In this document: in pieces, positions 23,401 through 34,800 of the stretch
How positions within the stretch are numbered: the stretch's first letter is position 1
Layout: each line of letters starts with the position of its first letter
Source: Lutraria lutraria
Lineage: Eukaryota > Mollusca > Bivalvia > Venerida > Mactridae
Length of the DNA stretch: 64,000 nucleotides
NCBI GenBank assembly: GCA_964023205.1
Contig: OZ026838.1
Location: 27,245,843 to 27,309,842, forward strand
Direction of reading: 5' to 3'
Notes under the pieces: generated by a model
Seen by the model: the letters and a program-made list of their open reading frames with translations, nothing else
The model's database searches: none
Told to the model about the DNA's origin: nothing
Position numbers and translations under genes: made by a program

Positions 23401-25265
23401 ACCATGTAAGGTTGTCTTAGTATATCAGAATGTTAAAATAAGAACTGAATTTAAAATAATTATCTGGTTACCGGACTTCTCTAATTTTTTACGGCAACCC
23501 TATACCTTCATTAGGCCCTAGGAAAGGTATCCACTTTCTCACTTTTTATACGCCCTTTTGAAAATTATGGGGACACCCATGGCGGGCGGGCGGTGTCCAC
23601 AACAATGTTTTCTCTCTAATTCAAACAGTTTTGTTCAGATCTTGACCAAACTTGATAGAAATGGTTATGGCCATGAGACCTACATGTAGGTCAGGTTTGA
23701 AAACCAGCCCAATCTGCCCAGGCACTTCTGAGTTATGCCCCTTGACGGGCGTATTTTGTGACCTGACACTCTTGTTAACCTTTCTGATTGTTTATCTAGA
23801 GCCAACAGTAGAAAAATATCCGACCTACCTACCTGACTTTTAATGAGCATGTAACCAGAATCAAACAAATTGTTTATAGGCCTTGATAAGTTGATATCAG
23901 TTATTGTTCATTGATCCTTCATTTTTGTCATTTGCAGGACTTGAATAACTATCTCAGTGATAAAGTATACTTCATGAATCATAGACTCAGTGTTATAGAT
24001 TTAGCTCTATATTACACTCTTCATACAGTAGTCGTAAGTTTATTACGGTTCAACTTTAAATCTTATACAAATGTACTTTTCTTTTATGGCAGGCATTTTG
24101 GTAGCTGTAAAAACTAATGAATCAGTACATGTACCTAGCAAAATGCAGAAACGTACATAACAATTTCATTGTGGGGCTTTTATTTCTCTGAGAACCTATT
24201 GCGCTTTATGTACCTAGACAGCAGTGTACATGTATATTGTTCACTTGTGTTTATGTACCTAGACAGCAGTGTATATTGTTCACTTGTGTTTGGGTAGATG
24301 GCCATGTATATCACAATAAAGTATAGTGATACATAGACAGCAGCCACCAAGAGTGATAATATGAAAAGAAAACTTAAAATCATTGTCAAATGATCTTTCT
24401 AGGTATTATTTTTCTCATAATTCTCATTATGGCTTTAGTTGCATTTATTACTGGCAATTTATAACTTAATTAAGGAAAAGATGGACCTATTGTGTTATGC
24501 TCAGCAATGATATGTGTATCTTATTTCTACTGCTAAAACATAAATATTTTACTTATTTCAGAAAGATCTAGCATTTTATGACAAGCAAAAATATCAACAC
24601 TTGTCCAGATGGTTTAAAAATGTAAGTACTCATTTCATATGATTCATACTAAAACCTCAGAACATGAATTGTCTCTATGTTCCAAGTAAAATCATAGTTA
24701 ATGCTTTATTCATGCTCTTGAATATCTGCTGTTTCACTGAATAATTTAGTTCAGTTTCCTCTTGGAATGATTAGGGCCTCTTAACAGGGAATTCATACTG
24801 GTTGATACTAGTATTGATATGTTTTGTGTTTTAGAGTACAAAATGTACATTATAAAAGGCTTTGAAGCCTTTGATGTAGACCTGTAGGCCTTTGGGTACA
24901 TGTCCCATACCCTAGGGATTTGGAATTTCAGTGTTTTTCATTAAAAATTGGGAAAATATGTGTGTGATTTCAGTTTATATGCAATATTCAAATGAACACA
25001 CACAATCATTGTCCACAATGGGAACTTTTTAATCATTACAAGTCTATTACAATGAAAGATCTCTTGTTTTCAGAGATTTTTTTGTTTGAGTTTTAACTGG
25101 GAATTTGAATAAAAAGGATATGTCAGCTATAAAATTAGCCCCAAAATATGCATTCTTTCAGAACTTTGATTTTACTTTCAGATTCAACAGTCCAGCAGTA
25201 TACGACAGTCTACTCCATTAGTGATATTCTCAAATGTTCAGTTATATTCAGGATCAGCTCACTGA
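20486..25265 (+). CDS. EEF1E1: EEF1E1 (AIMP3/p18), multisynthetase-complex scaffold subunit
   Basis: Six exons: 20486-20572, 22103-22196, 23209-23312, 23938-24033, 24562-24621 and 25182-25265. They give 174 residues, the length I recall for the human protein. The start AAGATGG is in good context. Conserved blocks include IPVMKGKTGTRKGFSTIVKH, KTVVDQWLEYKTCQID, DLNNYLSDKVYFMNHRLSVI and LALYYTLH. The fold is GST-like, with a short N-terminal part and an all-helical C-terminal domain from about residue 60. In animals this protein binds methionyl-tRNA synthetase within the multi-tRNA synthetase complex and acts in the DNA-damage response (known for the family). The last exon is the least conserved. 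Intron 1 carries a 1.2-kb foldback element. Confidence 0.95.
20700..21930. mobile_element. foldback element in EEF1E1 intron 1
   Basis: A left arm (about 20933-21232) and right arm (about 21592-21862) are inverted copies. Shared blocks in opposite orientation include GCATTTGTT, TTATGTCATTTCTACAGTCA, GTCATTTGAATTCAATTC and TTGGAGTTTAGTACTG. Weaker similarity continues out to about 20700 and 21930. The end motif AAGCTAAGTAAA..AGTTA also occurs internally at about 21435-21490 in the same direction as the right end. No transposase frame is visible. Confidence 0.7.
22256..22420 (-). repeat. tRNA-derived SINE, copy 2 (3' part)
   Basis: The block ACGCC..TTTTCAACAGTCAGAGTCATATGAGG, then GTTCACTTAACCAT and GTGAAGAACCAGTAC, matches the 3' half of the SINE at 32085-32305 in the same orientation. 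The tRNA-like head is not recognisable. Confidence 0.55.
22798..22990 (-). repeat. retroelement 3'-end fragment
   Basis: Begins AGATACAAGATACAAATTTTT, followed by GTCGGTTGACATATAACAGA and AATAACATTAGCTAT. It is the counterpart of 19840-19980 in opposite orientation. No coding sequence. Confidence 0.45.
23560..23790 (+). repeat. interspersed repeat family E, copy 2
   Basis: GGGGACACCCATGGCGGGC, GGTGTCCACAACAATG, CTTGACCAAACTTGAT, AACCAGCCCAATCTGCCCAG and GCACTTCTGAGTTATGCCCC parallel 3747-3990. It lies in EEF1E1 intron 3. Confidence 0.6.
24205..24288. repeat. two-unit tandem repeat
   Basis: TTTATGTACCTAGACAGCAG, ending TATTGTTCACTTGTG, occurs twice in a row (45 and 39 bp); the second unit lacks ACATGT. 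It lies in EEF1E1 intron 4. Confidence 0.8.
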
Positions 25266-25978
25266 TACAAGTCTTGTGTAAATGAACTTCTTTCTTCTGC
25301 CGCAGTTTTCTGATCATAGATGTTGTGGCACAAACTTGTTGGAAGACCGATACAAGCAAAAAGCATCAGGAATCACTGTAAACTTTTCTTGTTTCAGTTT
25401 GACATGTGAAATAAGAATAGTTTCATTGAAACAACTCATCATTTTTGTCAAACACAGAAAGTACAAAATGTAATTGATACAAATGTACGTCTTACAGTTA
25501 TTTTTGTATTGAAAGTGTTTTTTGTATGTGTAATTTTGATTTGATCATGTGAATTGACATCTTGGTATTTTTAGGGCTTCATTTGTGTTTTGTGTTGTGT
25601 CCAGCTTGAACATACGGCATTATCCTATTTCATTTTGAGACAACCATTGCATCTACATTTTATAAAAGTATTCCCCATAAATTTTGTATCAATGATCCTC
25701 TTGTAGAAGCCACTTCTGTATTTAATAATATTAAGTTGTCTTTGAATAGAAAATCTGCATTGAATTTGGTCAGTGTACTCCACAGTTTTCGAAGTAAATC
25801 CGAATGCTGATTTCAGCAAGGGAGATAAGCTACTTTCTGAAAAGGCCTATATGTTCCATTTCTCATGCAGAACTATTGACCTTCCTTCTTCTTTAAATGA
25901 CTTATCAGGTAATTCTCACTCATATCTTCAGGTTGTACATGTACATATGAAAACTTAAAGCATCTATTTATTTCACAG

Positions 25979-26040
25979 GTTTAGTGCGAAACTATTCAAA
26001 CTAGGCCAAAAATGTGGTTGGAATAGTTTAGCGCCAAACC
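25979..26040. repeat. 62-bp hairpin
   Basis: GGTTTAGTGCGAAACTATTC on the left pairs with GAATAGTTTAGCGCCAAACC on the right, around a loop of about 22 bases. It lies between the convergent EEF1E1 and METTL24-like genes, probably inside the EEF1E1 3'UTR. Confidence 0.65.
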
Positions 26041-26202
26041 CTTTTGTAAAAATTGAATTAGTGTGTTCATTTTTACCCATTAAAAAATCATTGAAGATTT
26101 TTGGATTTGTGATTATTTTACCATGTATTTACTTAGATAGATGGATAATAATAGCTGAAAAAATCAGCCTTTAATTGAATTAAAGAAACAACTACTAAAG
26201 CA

Positions 26203-26229
26203 TTTATTTATTTATTAAATAACAATAAA
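26203..26229. terminator. back-to-back polyadenylation signals between convergent genes
   Basis: Plus-strand AATAAA at 26224-26229 is a plausible signal for EEF1E1 (stop at 25265). Minus-strand AATAAA (TTTATT at 26203-26208, repeated at 26207) is plausible for the METTL24-like gene (stop at 26499). If used, the two 3' ends overlap by a few dozen bases. Confidence 0.4.
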
Positions 26230-26498
26230 ATAAACAGTATCAGATTTAATATTAAAGTGCGCCTGATGTGTTCAATGGTTCCTTGATGAAGAAAATGGTA
26301 CTGAGCACTCCAATCAATGACTTATCATCAGACGAAACTGATAAAATTAATGAAAGGGTTAATAATGTAAATGTACATGTATGTTAACATAAAAAAAATA
26401 TTTAATTTACTCATTAATTTTGTCAACTGCTGAACACATTCATACTGCCAGAAATGTACATTTACATACACATAGATATAAATCAGATTAATATAAAA

Positions 26499-29400
26499 TT
26501 ATTGCGGAATGTACACAAAAGACACTTCGTGGCATCCAATTTCTTCTATGTCTTGAAATTGTGATAAGAATTTGCACCACATGTTCCTATGAGAGTAAAA
26601 TATTCTAAAGCCTTGATCATACAAAAGTTTTAATACACCAAGACCCTGAATGTATTCAATTTTCTCGGGCTCACCAACAATAGATATGTGTAACTCGACT
26701 AATAACTGTCGGATATTCTTAAGTCCACCAGATTCAAATATTTGTATCAATGACTGCCACTCAAACTTTTCAACATCAATCTTGAGTATGTCAATTTTGG
26801 ACTGAAAAATAGAAATTGTACTAAATCAATCATCAAGTCACTGAGTTGTTTTATCTTAAATGTTATGCATACAAGACCCCCGAACATATCAAGTCACTGA
26901 AGTTTTTGATCTTAAATGTTATGCATACAAGCCCCCCGAACATTTCATCGAGTCACTGAAGTTTTTGATCTTCTTTAATGTAATTGTTATGCATACAACC
27001 CCCCCCCCCCAACATCGGTTTATAGGGAATATTTATGCACTTTTTTCACTGGTGATTATTGTCGGACCAACAGCCAGAGTCAATTGGTGACTTCCAAGCT
27101 TAAATTGTGGAGGAAGACTGAAGTCTTACACTTGGGTAGAACCACCAACCTTTTAAGAGCTAGCTGGATAGCTTCCTTACATTTGAAATTTTATCTCAGT
27201 TATGATTCAAATTTCAAACTCACAGCAGTTATGGGTCAGTGATTTCAAGTTAGAGACCATAATGACTCAACCATGGAAGCCCCCTTAAGGGAAATATTTA
27301 TGCACTGATGAAATGTTACATTTGATTGACTTAATGACTGTACTTGTTAATATAAATTAAGAATTACACATGAAATTGTGTTGACATTTTAATGCACCAT
27401 CCTATTAACAGATGGCTCAAAATCAAATAATATGAAAACATGTTGCACCTTTCGGAAAACAACAAGAATTGTCAATGCAAAAACTCACGGATCTAAAGAA
27501 AACTCATAAGATTATGGGAAAATTATTTCTTATTTTTTAAGAATATACATGTACCTTGAAATATATGGATAATAATATGTTGAGTGCTGATGCTAATATC
27601 TAGTAGTAATTACTTATTAATCAGGATTAATTTCAAAATTCCATTACATTGTATTCATAGCAAAATACCGGTATAGCAAGTTTGGAAATTATGAGCCACT
27701 TACATCGGCATGACCATGTCTTATCAAATGTTCTTTCAAAGTTAACATTTTCCATCCATTCTGTAAATCTTGTATCTGATCAGCAAGTCCAGTATGATAA
27801 AAGTTCTGTGTCTTTCTTCGTTTTCCTTCTGGCATTTTGGTCATGCTGAAATGTAGTGGAACTTTGTAAATTCATGTTCACAAATATGTCAGCATTAAAC
27901 TTCAGATATTTTATATATATACTGTATAAGCATCATCATTTTAATAATATGTAAACACAATTCTCAGGGATTTGTGTTACAAAGTGAATCAATAGTGTAT
28001 TATGTAGACATAACCTAACCAAGGGATCCTGAATATTTCACAAATAACTGTCTACTGCAGGCTGTCAACCAATTCCTATGTTCTGGTATCTTCCTACAAT
28101 TTTCAAAAAATATCTGTATGTTTGAAAACCTAAATTCTAGAAAAAAACTTCACTTTTCTAGCAAGCTCTAGGAGGTGGTTACCTAGAATTTGTTGTTTTT
28201 TAAGTCTGTATGTTGTTAATTGCTTTGGCACTTGCCATTGCAGTACATGACATTGTATATAAAGGAATCAAGTTTGTTATTTCAAGTAAATAAGTACCGG
28301 TATCCATTAGATTTTACTTGAAGACTCATGAAATTCCAACACTTTACACTCATAATTGCCAAAAACTTGTATATTTTGGGTGAAAAAAGTCCTGTAATTT
28401 TCTTGCATTTTGTGACTAACTGTTCATAAGGGTAAAACTGGATAAAACAATGATGATGGATTTAATATTGTTAGTCAAGCCTCAAAAAATATGCAACTTT
28501 TCAATCAAAGGCTGAACGCTCCACATACGGAGACAAGTATTTAGACTATAGTCAGCATTTATATACTGAAGAAAACTACTGGTGATTTGCACAGACATTT
28601 CATATGATAAGTCATTGTTATTCTTTCTGATGGAACATTTTCTAATGAGGTCATGGAAATACTTAAAAGATTTCAAGAGTTACCTTGGATCAAACGAATT
28701 CACTTCACAGTTGTATCTGTCAGCAATTTGATCATCAAAACTAAAGTCATTGTCAATTCTGAAAAACACACATACAACAATTACAAAAACAAAGAATAGA
28801 CTTTTTGAATGAATTAAACATGCAAGAGTTGATTTCAAAAGACATACATGTATATACCAAGAAAAAAATCAATTTAAATGCTAACATATTAATTTTACGA
28901 AGGATTCAAAACTAGTTATACTAATAAGACTGTTTGAATAAAGAATCTGAATCTGTGCTATCTTTGACAGCACAATTAATTGCACAAAAATACCTAACAA
29001 TAAATTATTAAAAGTTCACCTTCATAATGTACTGTTGTATCATTTAATGTCATATAGTAATGTATAATGACCTACCCAAATGAATAAACTAAGCAGGGTG
29101 ATATTGGCCTGAAGTCATTATCCTCACATATTTCCCAGCCTCCATCACCAAGGTTACCAATCCTTACAATTCTCCTACACAACACTTGAACTTCATTAAT
29201 ATACCTGAAACAAGTAAGAAATATACAGTACAACCTTTCCAGAGCGGCCCTCTCTTGAGCAACAACAGCATGATTTTCCCCACAGTATGATTTAATTGTA
29301 TAAATGTAACCTCTCTAGAGCAACAAAATCTAAAGAACAACATAATTGTGCTACTCCCAAGTGTGTTGCTTTGGAGAGGTTGCTCTGTACATTAAAATTG

Positions 29401-30857
29401 ACATTAGCCAAGATAGTTAATGTAAAACAGTAAACCTTGAGATGAAGATCATCAATAACTACAGTAGTTGACTGTAAAGGGGATAAAGGTGGCTGGTCCA
29501 AAGATAAGTACAATGTAGTTGTTTAAAGGAGTACTCCTTGGCATTCAAGTACATTGTAGTTATTATAAGAGGTTAATGTTTTTGTACACAATTTCTCCAA
29601 ATACTTTACTTCAGTCTTTGAAGGATCAGAGTAAAATATTTGGTTGAATTCATGCAAGAACGTAATCTTCTTACTGAAAAAAGAAATGTTTAAATTCAAA
29701 ATTACTTTTGTTTCACCGCATAAATAAAGTTCTTTGACCATTTTGAGCTGACCCATTATTCTCTGTTTCAGTCACAGTGTCTGAGATGCTTAATTACCTG
29801 TGATAAAGTTGAGCTAATTCATGATGTTCTAGTCTATGTAATTCTTCTATGGAAGGTAGAACAGTTTCTCGCGTTGCCTGAAAAGAATGAAAACTACATG
29901 AATTAAAATCAACCTGATCAAGTCAACTTTCACAGCACAATTAAAAGTATCTTAATTAAATAGCAACAAACTTAATAAGTCAATTAAAGGGACATGCCCT
30001 GGAACTGAAGCGTTTCGAGTAAGCAATCAAATTGGTATCATTTTTAAGCCCAAATCAATTAATGAAAGCCCTGTAAAATAGTTACTAAAATAGTATATAC
30101 TCAAAATACACATTTCAAGATTTATCAAACCTGCCAATTTCAACCTCAGAAAAATGGAAAGTTTTTGTCATCCTTTCTGGCTCATCTGTTAAAAGCGGAA
30201 AAAATGTCAACAAACTGAAATGGCAGTATTGCTCATGCTATGTACATTTTTGCGATATAAAGTTCATCTAATCAATCGATCAATTATAAGTAAATATTAA
30301 AATTAATATTTGGGATGCAGCGAGAATGCATAGAAAAATTCTCAGACGAATCGAAAATATTGATCATTCTTGTCAATAAAAGGCAGCCATTTATCCAAAT
30401 TGACATGCATACAAATACCACATGCGTGTTATACAGAGTCATTTTTGAATGCATATATATTCTTTGGCTTTCAGTAATATATAAATAAATTGGTTTTACA
30501 AGTGACAAATGCGTTTTTTTGTGAATTAAAACCAAGACATACAGCAGTTCCAGGGCACACCTAATTAAGCAGTTAAAAATCATAACAGCTACATGTAGCT
30601 GATTGAAAGAAAGGAATTTCTCAAACATACAGTCAGACTGTTTATAAATAGCAACCATTCACTACCACAAAGTTAAGCAGGAAATGTAAATCAATCGAGG
30701 GTTTAGATACCTGTTCAGGACTCCATTCTGGTTTAAATGGGAGATATCCTAAAATATAAAACAAAAGCAAAGCAGATAAGGCAAACAATGATCCAAAAGC
30801 AATATTTATCAGCAGCTTTTTCGACCGTGTCATCCCTTTTCGCGAGTCTTCATACAT
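26499..30857 (-). CDS. METTL24: METTL24-like type II membrane methyltransferase, 291 aa
   Basis: Six exons: 30857-30711, 29877-29798, 29204-29076, 28758-28684, 27845-27704 and 26801-26499, all in phase. The start chosen is MYEDSRKGMTRSKK; the codons upstream of it hold no ATG. A signal-anchor helix spans about residues 15-36 after a basic cluster, predicting a cytosolic N-terminus and a luminal catalytic domain. Conserved family motifs are RIGNLGDGGWEICED (about 90-104), CLVYSFGIDNDFSFD (113-127), the DILKIDVEKFEW block (195-206) and LKNIRQLLVELHIS. These are hallmarks of the METTL24/FkbM-like Methyltransf_21 group, presumed SAM-dependent; the substrate is not established. It is shorter than vertebrate METTL24 as I recall it, mostly in the stem. 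Head-to-head with the C8orf76 homologue (0.96 kb between start codons). Confidence 0.82.
26835..26999. repeat. three-unit minisatellite
   Basis: Three copies of a 54-66 bp unit containing AAGTCACTGA.GTTTTTGATC and ATGTTATGCATACAAG.CCCC. The last unit runs into a stretch of about 13 Cs. It lies in the last intron of the METTL24-like gene. Confidence 0.75.
27062..27290 (-). repeat. probable SINE, second family
   Basis: Shares spaced blocks with 53765-53992 in the same orientation: CAATTGGTGACTT-like start, GTGGAGGAAGAC, GTAGAACCACCAACCTT, CAAATTTCAAACTCA, GTGATTTC.AGT, GAGAC.ATAATGACTCAACCATG and GAAGC. The CAAACTCA complement would be the B-box region. No coding sequence. Confidence 0.45.
29224..29390. 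repeat. foldback MITE family A, copy 3
   Basis: TACAGTACAACCTTTCCAGAG at the left and GGAGAGGTTGCTCTGTA at the right are inverted ends; GAGCAACAACAGCATGATTTT lies inside. Located in intron 2 of the METTL24-like gene, close to exon 3. Confidence 0.75.
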
Positions 30858-31819
30858 TTCCTCTGCAGCTCTGATCTTTAATATAACATGACAGCTTCCG
30901 TAAATCTTGTGCAAGTGTTCTTCATGATTCGTATATCATTATTCAATATAGTTAACTCTATCATAGAGAGTTTGATACAGTGTCATTGACTATATACTGT
31001 ATAAAAGAAACCACAAATTGTATTTTCCCTTTCCGGAAGTTGACGTTACTGGAGTGAGAGTAGTGAATAGTTTATGCTGACTGCATGCGAAAATTTAGCT
31101 GGTGGTAAATTCGGTCTATTGGTAATTAATCGTTTCTTTTCTATGTATGCTTAGCTGGTAGTTATTTTGGATGTAATATGTGGTTAAATCTTAATGTTGT
31201 CATTTAGGCTTGAGATCTGATAAAGTCAGTTTCTTTCAATTACAAACATTTCTGAATCTGGGCTAAGCCAGGTAGGTGACAGGTCACAATTTATTGTTTC
31301 AGTGTTTGTATACATTTATTATATAAATAAATTTTAACAATATATTCAGTAGATGGATGTTGTCATGTTTGTTGTTAAATGATCGAGCATACTAGACAAA
31401 GACTAAGTAACTACAAATATAATTTATATACAATGTATATATATAGTTGCCAAATTTATTCAAATTATTGTTTTACTTTCAGCCATGCGCCCTTAATTGT
31501 TTGATCTATCTATCTCTGAATACTGCAAACCCCTCTTCTGAGTGTTATAGGCAGGATAAGTGCACATCGGAATGGTTAGTGAAGAGATAATTAAAGGACC
31601 TGATAAAGATATATTACTTGTAGAATAGTGAATAACCGATTGGATTAAACAAACTTGTGAAACCAAATTGCCTACGTATATGCTTTCAGCCAGGGAAGAT
31701 ACGTACATATAAATCCTAGCTAAAATGCCACCATGCAGTTCCTTCATTTGAGTTTTAGATTCTTGTGTCGCCATACTATATTTTGTTCTTTAAAGTTAAA
31801 ACATATTTATTTCAGAGTC
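30858..31819. promoter_or_regulatory. putative bidirectional promoter interval
   Basis: This 962-bp stretch separates the start codons of two divergent genes. No TATA box or other specific element is convincing. An AG acceptor at 31815, 4 bases before the C8orf76 start, implies a noncoding first exon upstream. A GGTAATTA at about 31120 is a possible donor, but unproven. Confidence 0.4.
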
Positions 31820-34800
31820 ATGGAGTTAGGACTAGACTTTGATGATACTGACTTTGTTGGAAAAGTGAAAGAGAAACAAACCCTATCTTCATACAATGCA
31901 AAAGTTTGCTATCCGAAGGTAATACCTTACAGTATTAAATTATTGTTTTTGCTGCAAGATCTAGGTTAATTTACATTCTCTACAAGTTTAAAGTTTAATA
32001 CTTGTAAGCTAGCATAAATAATTTATTTAAAGCTGTTTTAGTTATTGTGTGATACTGTAATATCTTTTTTGTTTTGTTTATATCAAGTTGTACGCCCCTT
32101 TTCAACAGTCAGAGTCATATGAGGCAGGCAGTTCACCTAATCATCTTTCCTGGGAAGAACCAATCATCTGTAAGCAACTGCCTACTTTCTCACATAAAGA
32201 GACATGGTCGGTAGCGGGGCTCGAACCCACAACCCTCTATCAGTGAGAGGTTACAGTGATTTGAAGTCAGTGACCTTAACCACTCGACCACAGAGGTGGA
32301 TCTGTAATATCTGTACACGTAGGATTATGATAGATTTGTGTGGTTACATACTAACTTAGTCTAATCAACAAACTATAATCATCTCATTTTGTTTCAGTGG
32401 TTTCTTAGTGAGAAAGCTGACAATGGAAAGAATGATTCAGCAACACTGTACAAATTCAGGGGAGACTATCACAGTCATCATAAGAATTTTGATTCTGCTA
32501 TAGATTGCTACAAATACAGTCTTGGTATGCTTTACATATATCTGTAAATGAAGTTTATTTCTGAGAAAAAGGGAATAGACAAGTTCTTGCTCTCTGCTTA
32601 TTCAGTCAATCCTATTTTTCTACCAACCTCCTTTAGGAACACCTCAGCTGACTTCATACCTCCATCTAGGCATTTCTTTTGCCTGACCGCCAATGTATGA
32701 TATGATTTTTATTAAGATCTGTTTTGTTCTTATTTTCCATGAAGTTAATTTTAGGTATACATATAGGCCATTTAGTCCATTGAAACTACTTAATTGTCTT
32801 TATACCACTCTAGGAAACTAGCCACACTATCAATGTTAAAACTTGAATTGCTGACTAGATTATCTGTGGTGTCGTATGATGATATCATTATTATTCACTC
32901 ATGAAAGATGTTTGCAAATTTGAGTTTGATATGTCAATATTCGAATGCGATAACATTCTCCAGATTCTTAAAATGGCTTTTAACTAAAATAAGAAAAAAA
33001 TGCAAATTCACCATCCTTTTTTGGAGTTTGTGTGAAAATACATGTCATTGAATGAAATGATACCACAGACTGTTATAAACTTCAATAGTGTATTTCTTTC
33101 AATGTGTTATAATTCATTCAAATACATTTTAGAGCATCTGGGTTCACACAATCGTACAATGCGACGCGAATTGGTGGATTCACTTGCACGATGCTACATA
33201 CAAGTGAAAAAATATGACTTGGCAAAGCAGTTTGTAAATTTAGTGGTATGTGAAATAGATTTATTTATTTATTAATTTAGTGGTACATGACACAGATTTG
33301 TACATTATATCATACTGATAAAAAATCTTATTCATGGACTCTTCTAAAGTTCCATTGGTCATATAGGATATGGGTTATAGCCAGCAATTTAACATCACAT
33401 TTGTAGATAGTTTTAGATAAAGTGAATACATGTACAGTACAACCTCTCCGGAGTGACCCTGTTTTGAGCAACAACCTCCCTACAACAACAGCATGATTTT
33501 TTCCCACTGCATAATTATACATTTTGTACTATTGATTTAACCTCTCTAGAGCAACAACCTCTCAACAAAAACATAATTTTGCCACTGCCAAATGGTGTTG
33601 CTTTGGAGAGGTTACTCTGTCTCTCTATTTTAGAGGATGAATTCATACAACTGTAATAATTAAAATAATTTTCAAATGAAACAAATAATCTTAGACTAGT
33701 AACATTCATTTGTATGTTAGTTTCATTATTTTTAAGCTGTTCTGATGATTCAATCCATCTATATCTTTCTTTCAGTTTAATGAATGCCTAACATCAGACA
33801 ATTGGTGCCAGGCTTTGTTGCTACAGCAACAACTCTTCTGTTCTTCGGGAGATCATCTAGGTATACATGTAATATATATAATTATTCGCTAATAAATTCC
33901 TCCCTATACTAATGTCCCTTTCATGTTTTCGTAGAATGGAAAATCATGACTCATTATAGATACATGTAAAAAACTATGTGTTTTGTAATGTTACAAAAAA
34001 AAATTCATATACAGTACAACCTCTGTAGAGCAACACCCTGTGGGAGCTGCAAATATTGGCTGTTGTTTAGAGGTTGTTGCTCTACAGAGGGCCGCGCTGG
34101 AGAGGTTGTACTGTATATAATTATGGCGGCTGATTCACCTTACCAGATTTCCTGCACAGTATTCTAACTTACCCTTCTACAAGGAACTGGCAAGTTCTCC
34201 ATGTGTGGCAGAAAAATCAACATTTTTGTCTTATTTTCTAATAATGGGTATGACTTGCCGCAACTAGGAATTGAACCCAGATTGCTGGGTTGCAAATCCA
34301 GTGGACCACTGCCACGGAAAATAAGTTTAATGGCTGTCATGTGTAATAAATTTCAGAGGAAGTGAAAGCTCTCCATCAACTTCTAACAATATTTAGGGGA
34401 AATTCCGAATTTTGGATAAAATTAAGCAATGCATACAGAAACATACAGAAACTACCTCAAGTGAATAAGATTACAGATAGAACTTGTACAAATGACCATG
34501 GTGTGCACACAGATTGTGAAAATGTAGTATTGCGCAATAATGAGTCATCAGCTGATCAGAGAATTACTAGTAATAATGAAAATACAGATGAGCTACAAAG
34601 TGCAACCAATTCTTGCGATGAGCATTTGAGAACTCTTCAAATAAGAGAACCAGATAATGACTGTGTCGAGGGAGCCAGCAAGCGTATTAACACATCAGAT
34701 ACTAAATATTTGGAAATTACTTCTGGTTATCCATTGGACTTAATACTTCTCTCATGTTTGATAAGAGCTAGGTAAGTGTCATGATACTCAAAAATCCCCC

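Noticed and set aside
26998..27011. Poly-C run as a possible quadruplex or regulatory tract
   Set aside because: It is the degenerate end of a minisatellite unit in an intron; runs like this are also prone to sequencing error.
30284..30658. A 124-codon open frame on the minus strand
   Set aside because: It lies in intron 1 of the METTL24-like gene, has no conserved motif, and the flanking exons join in frame without it.
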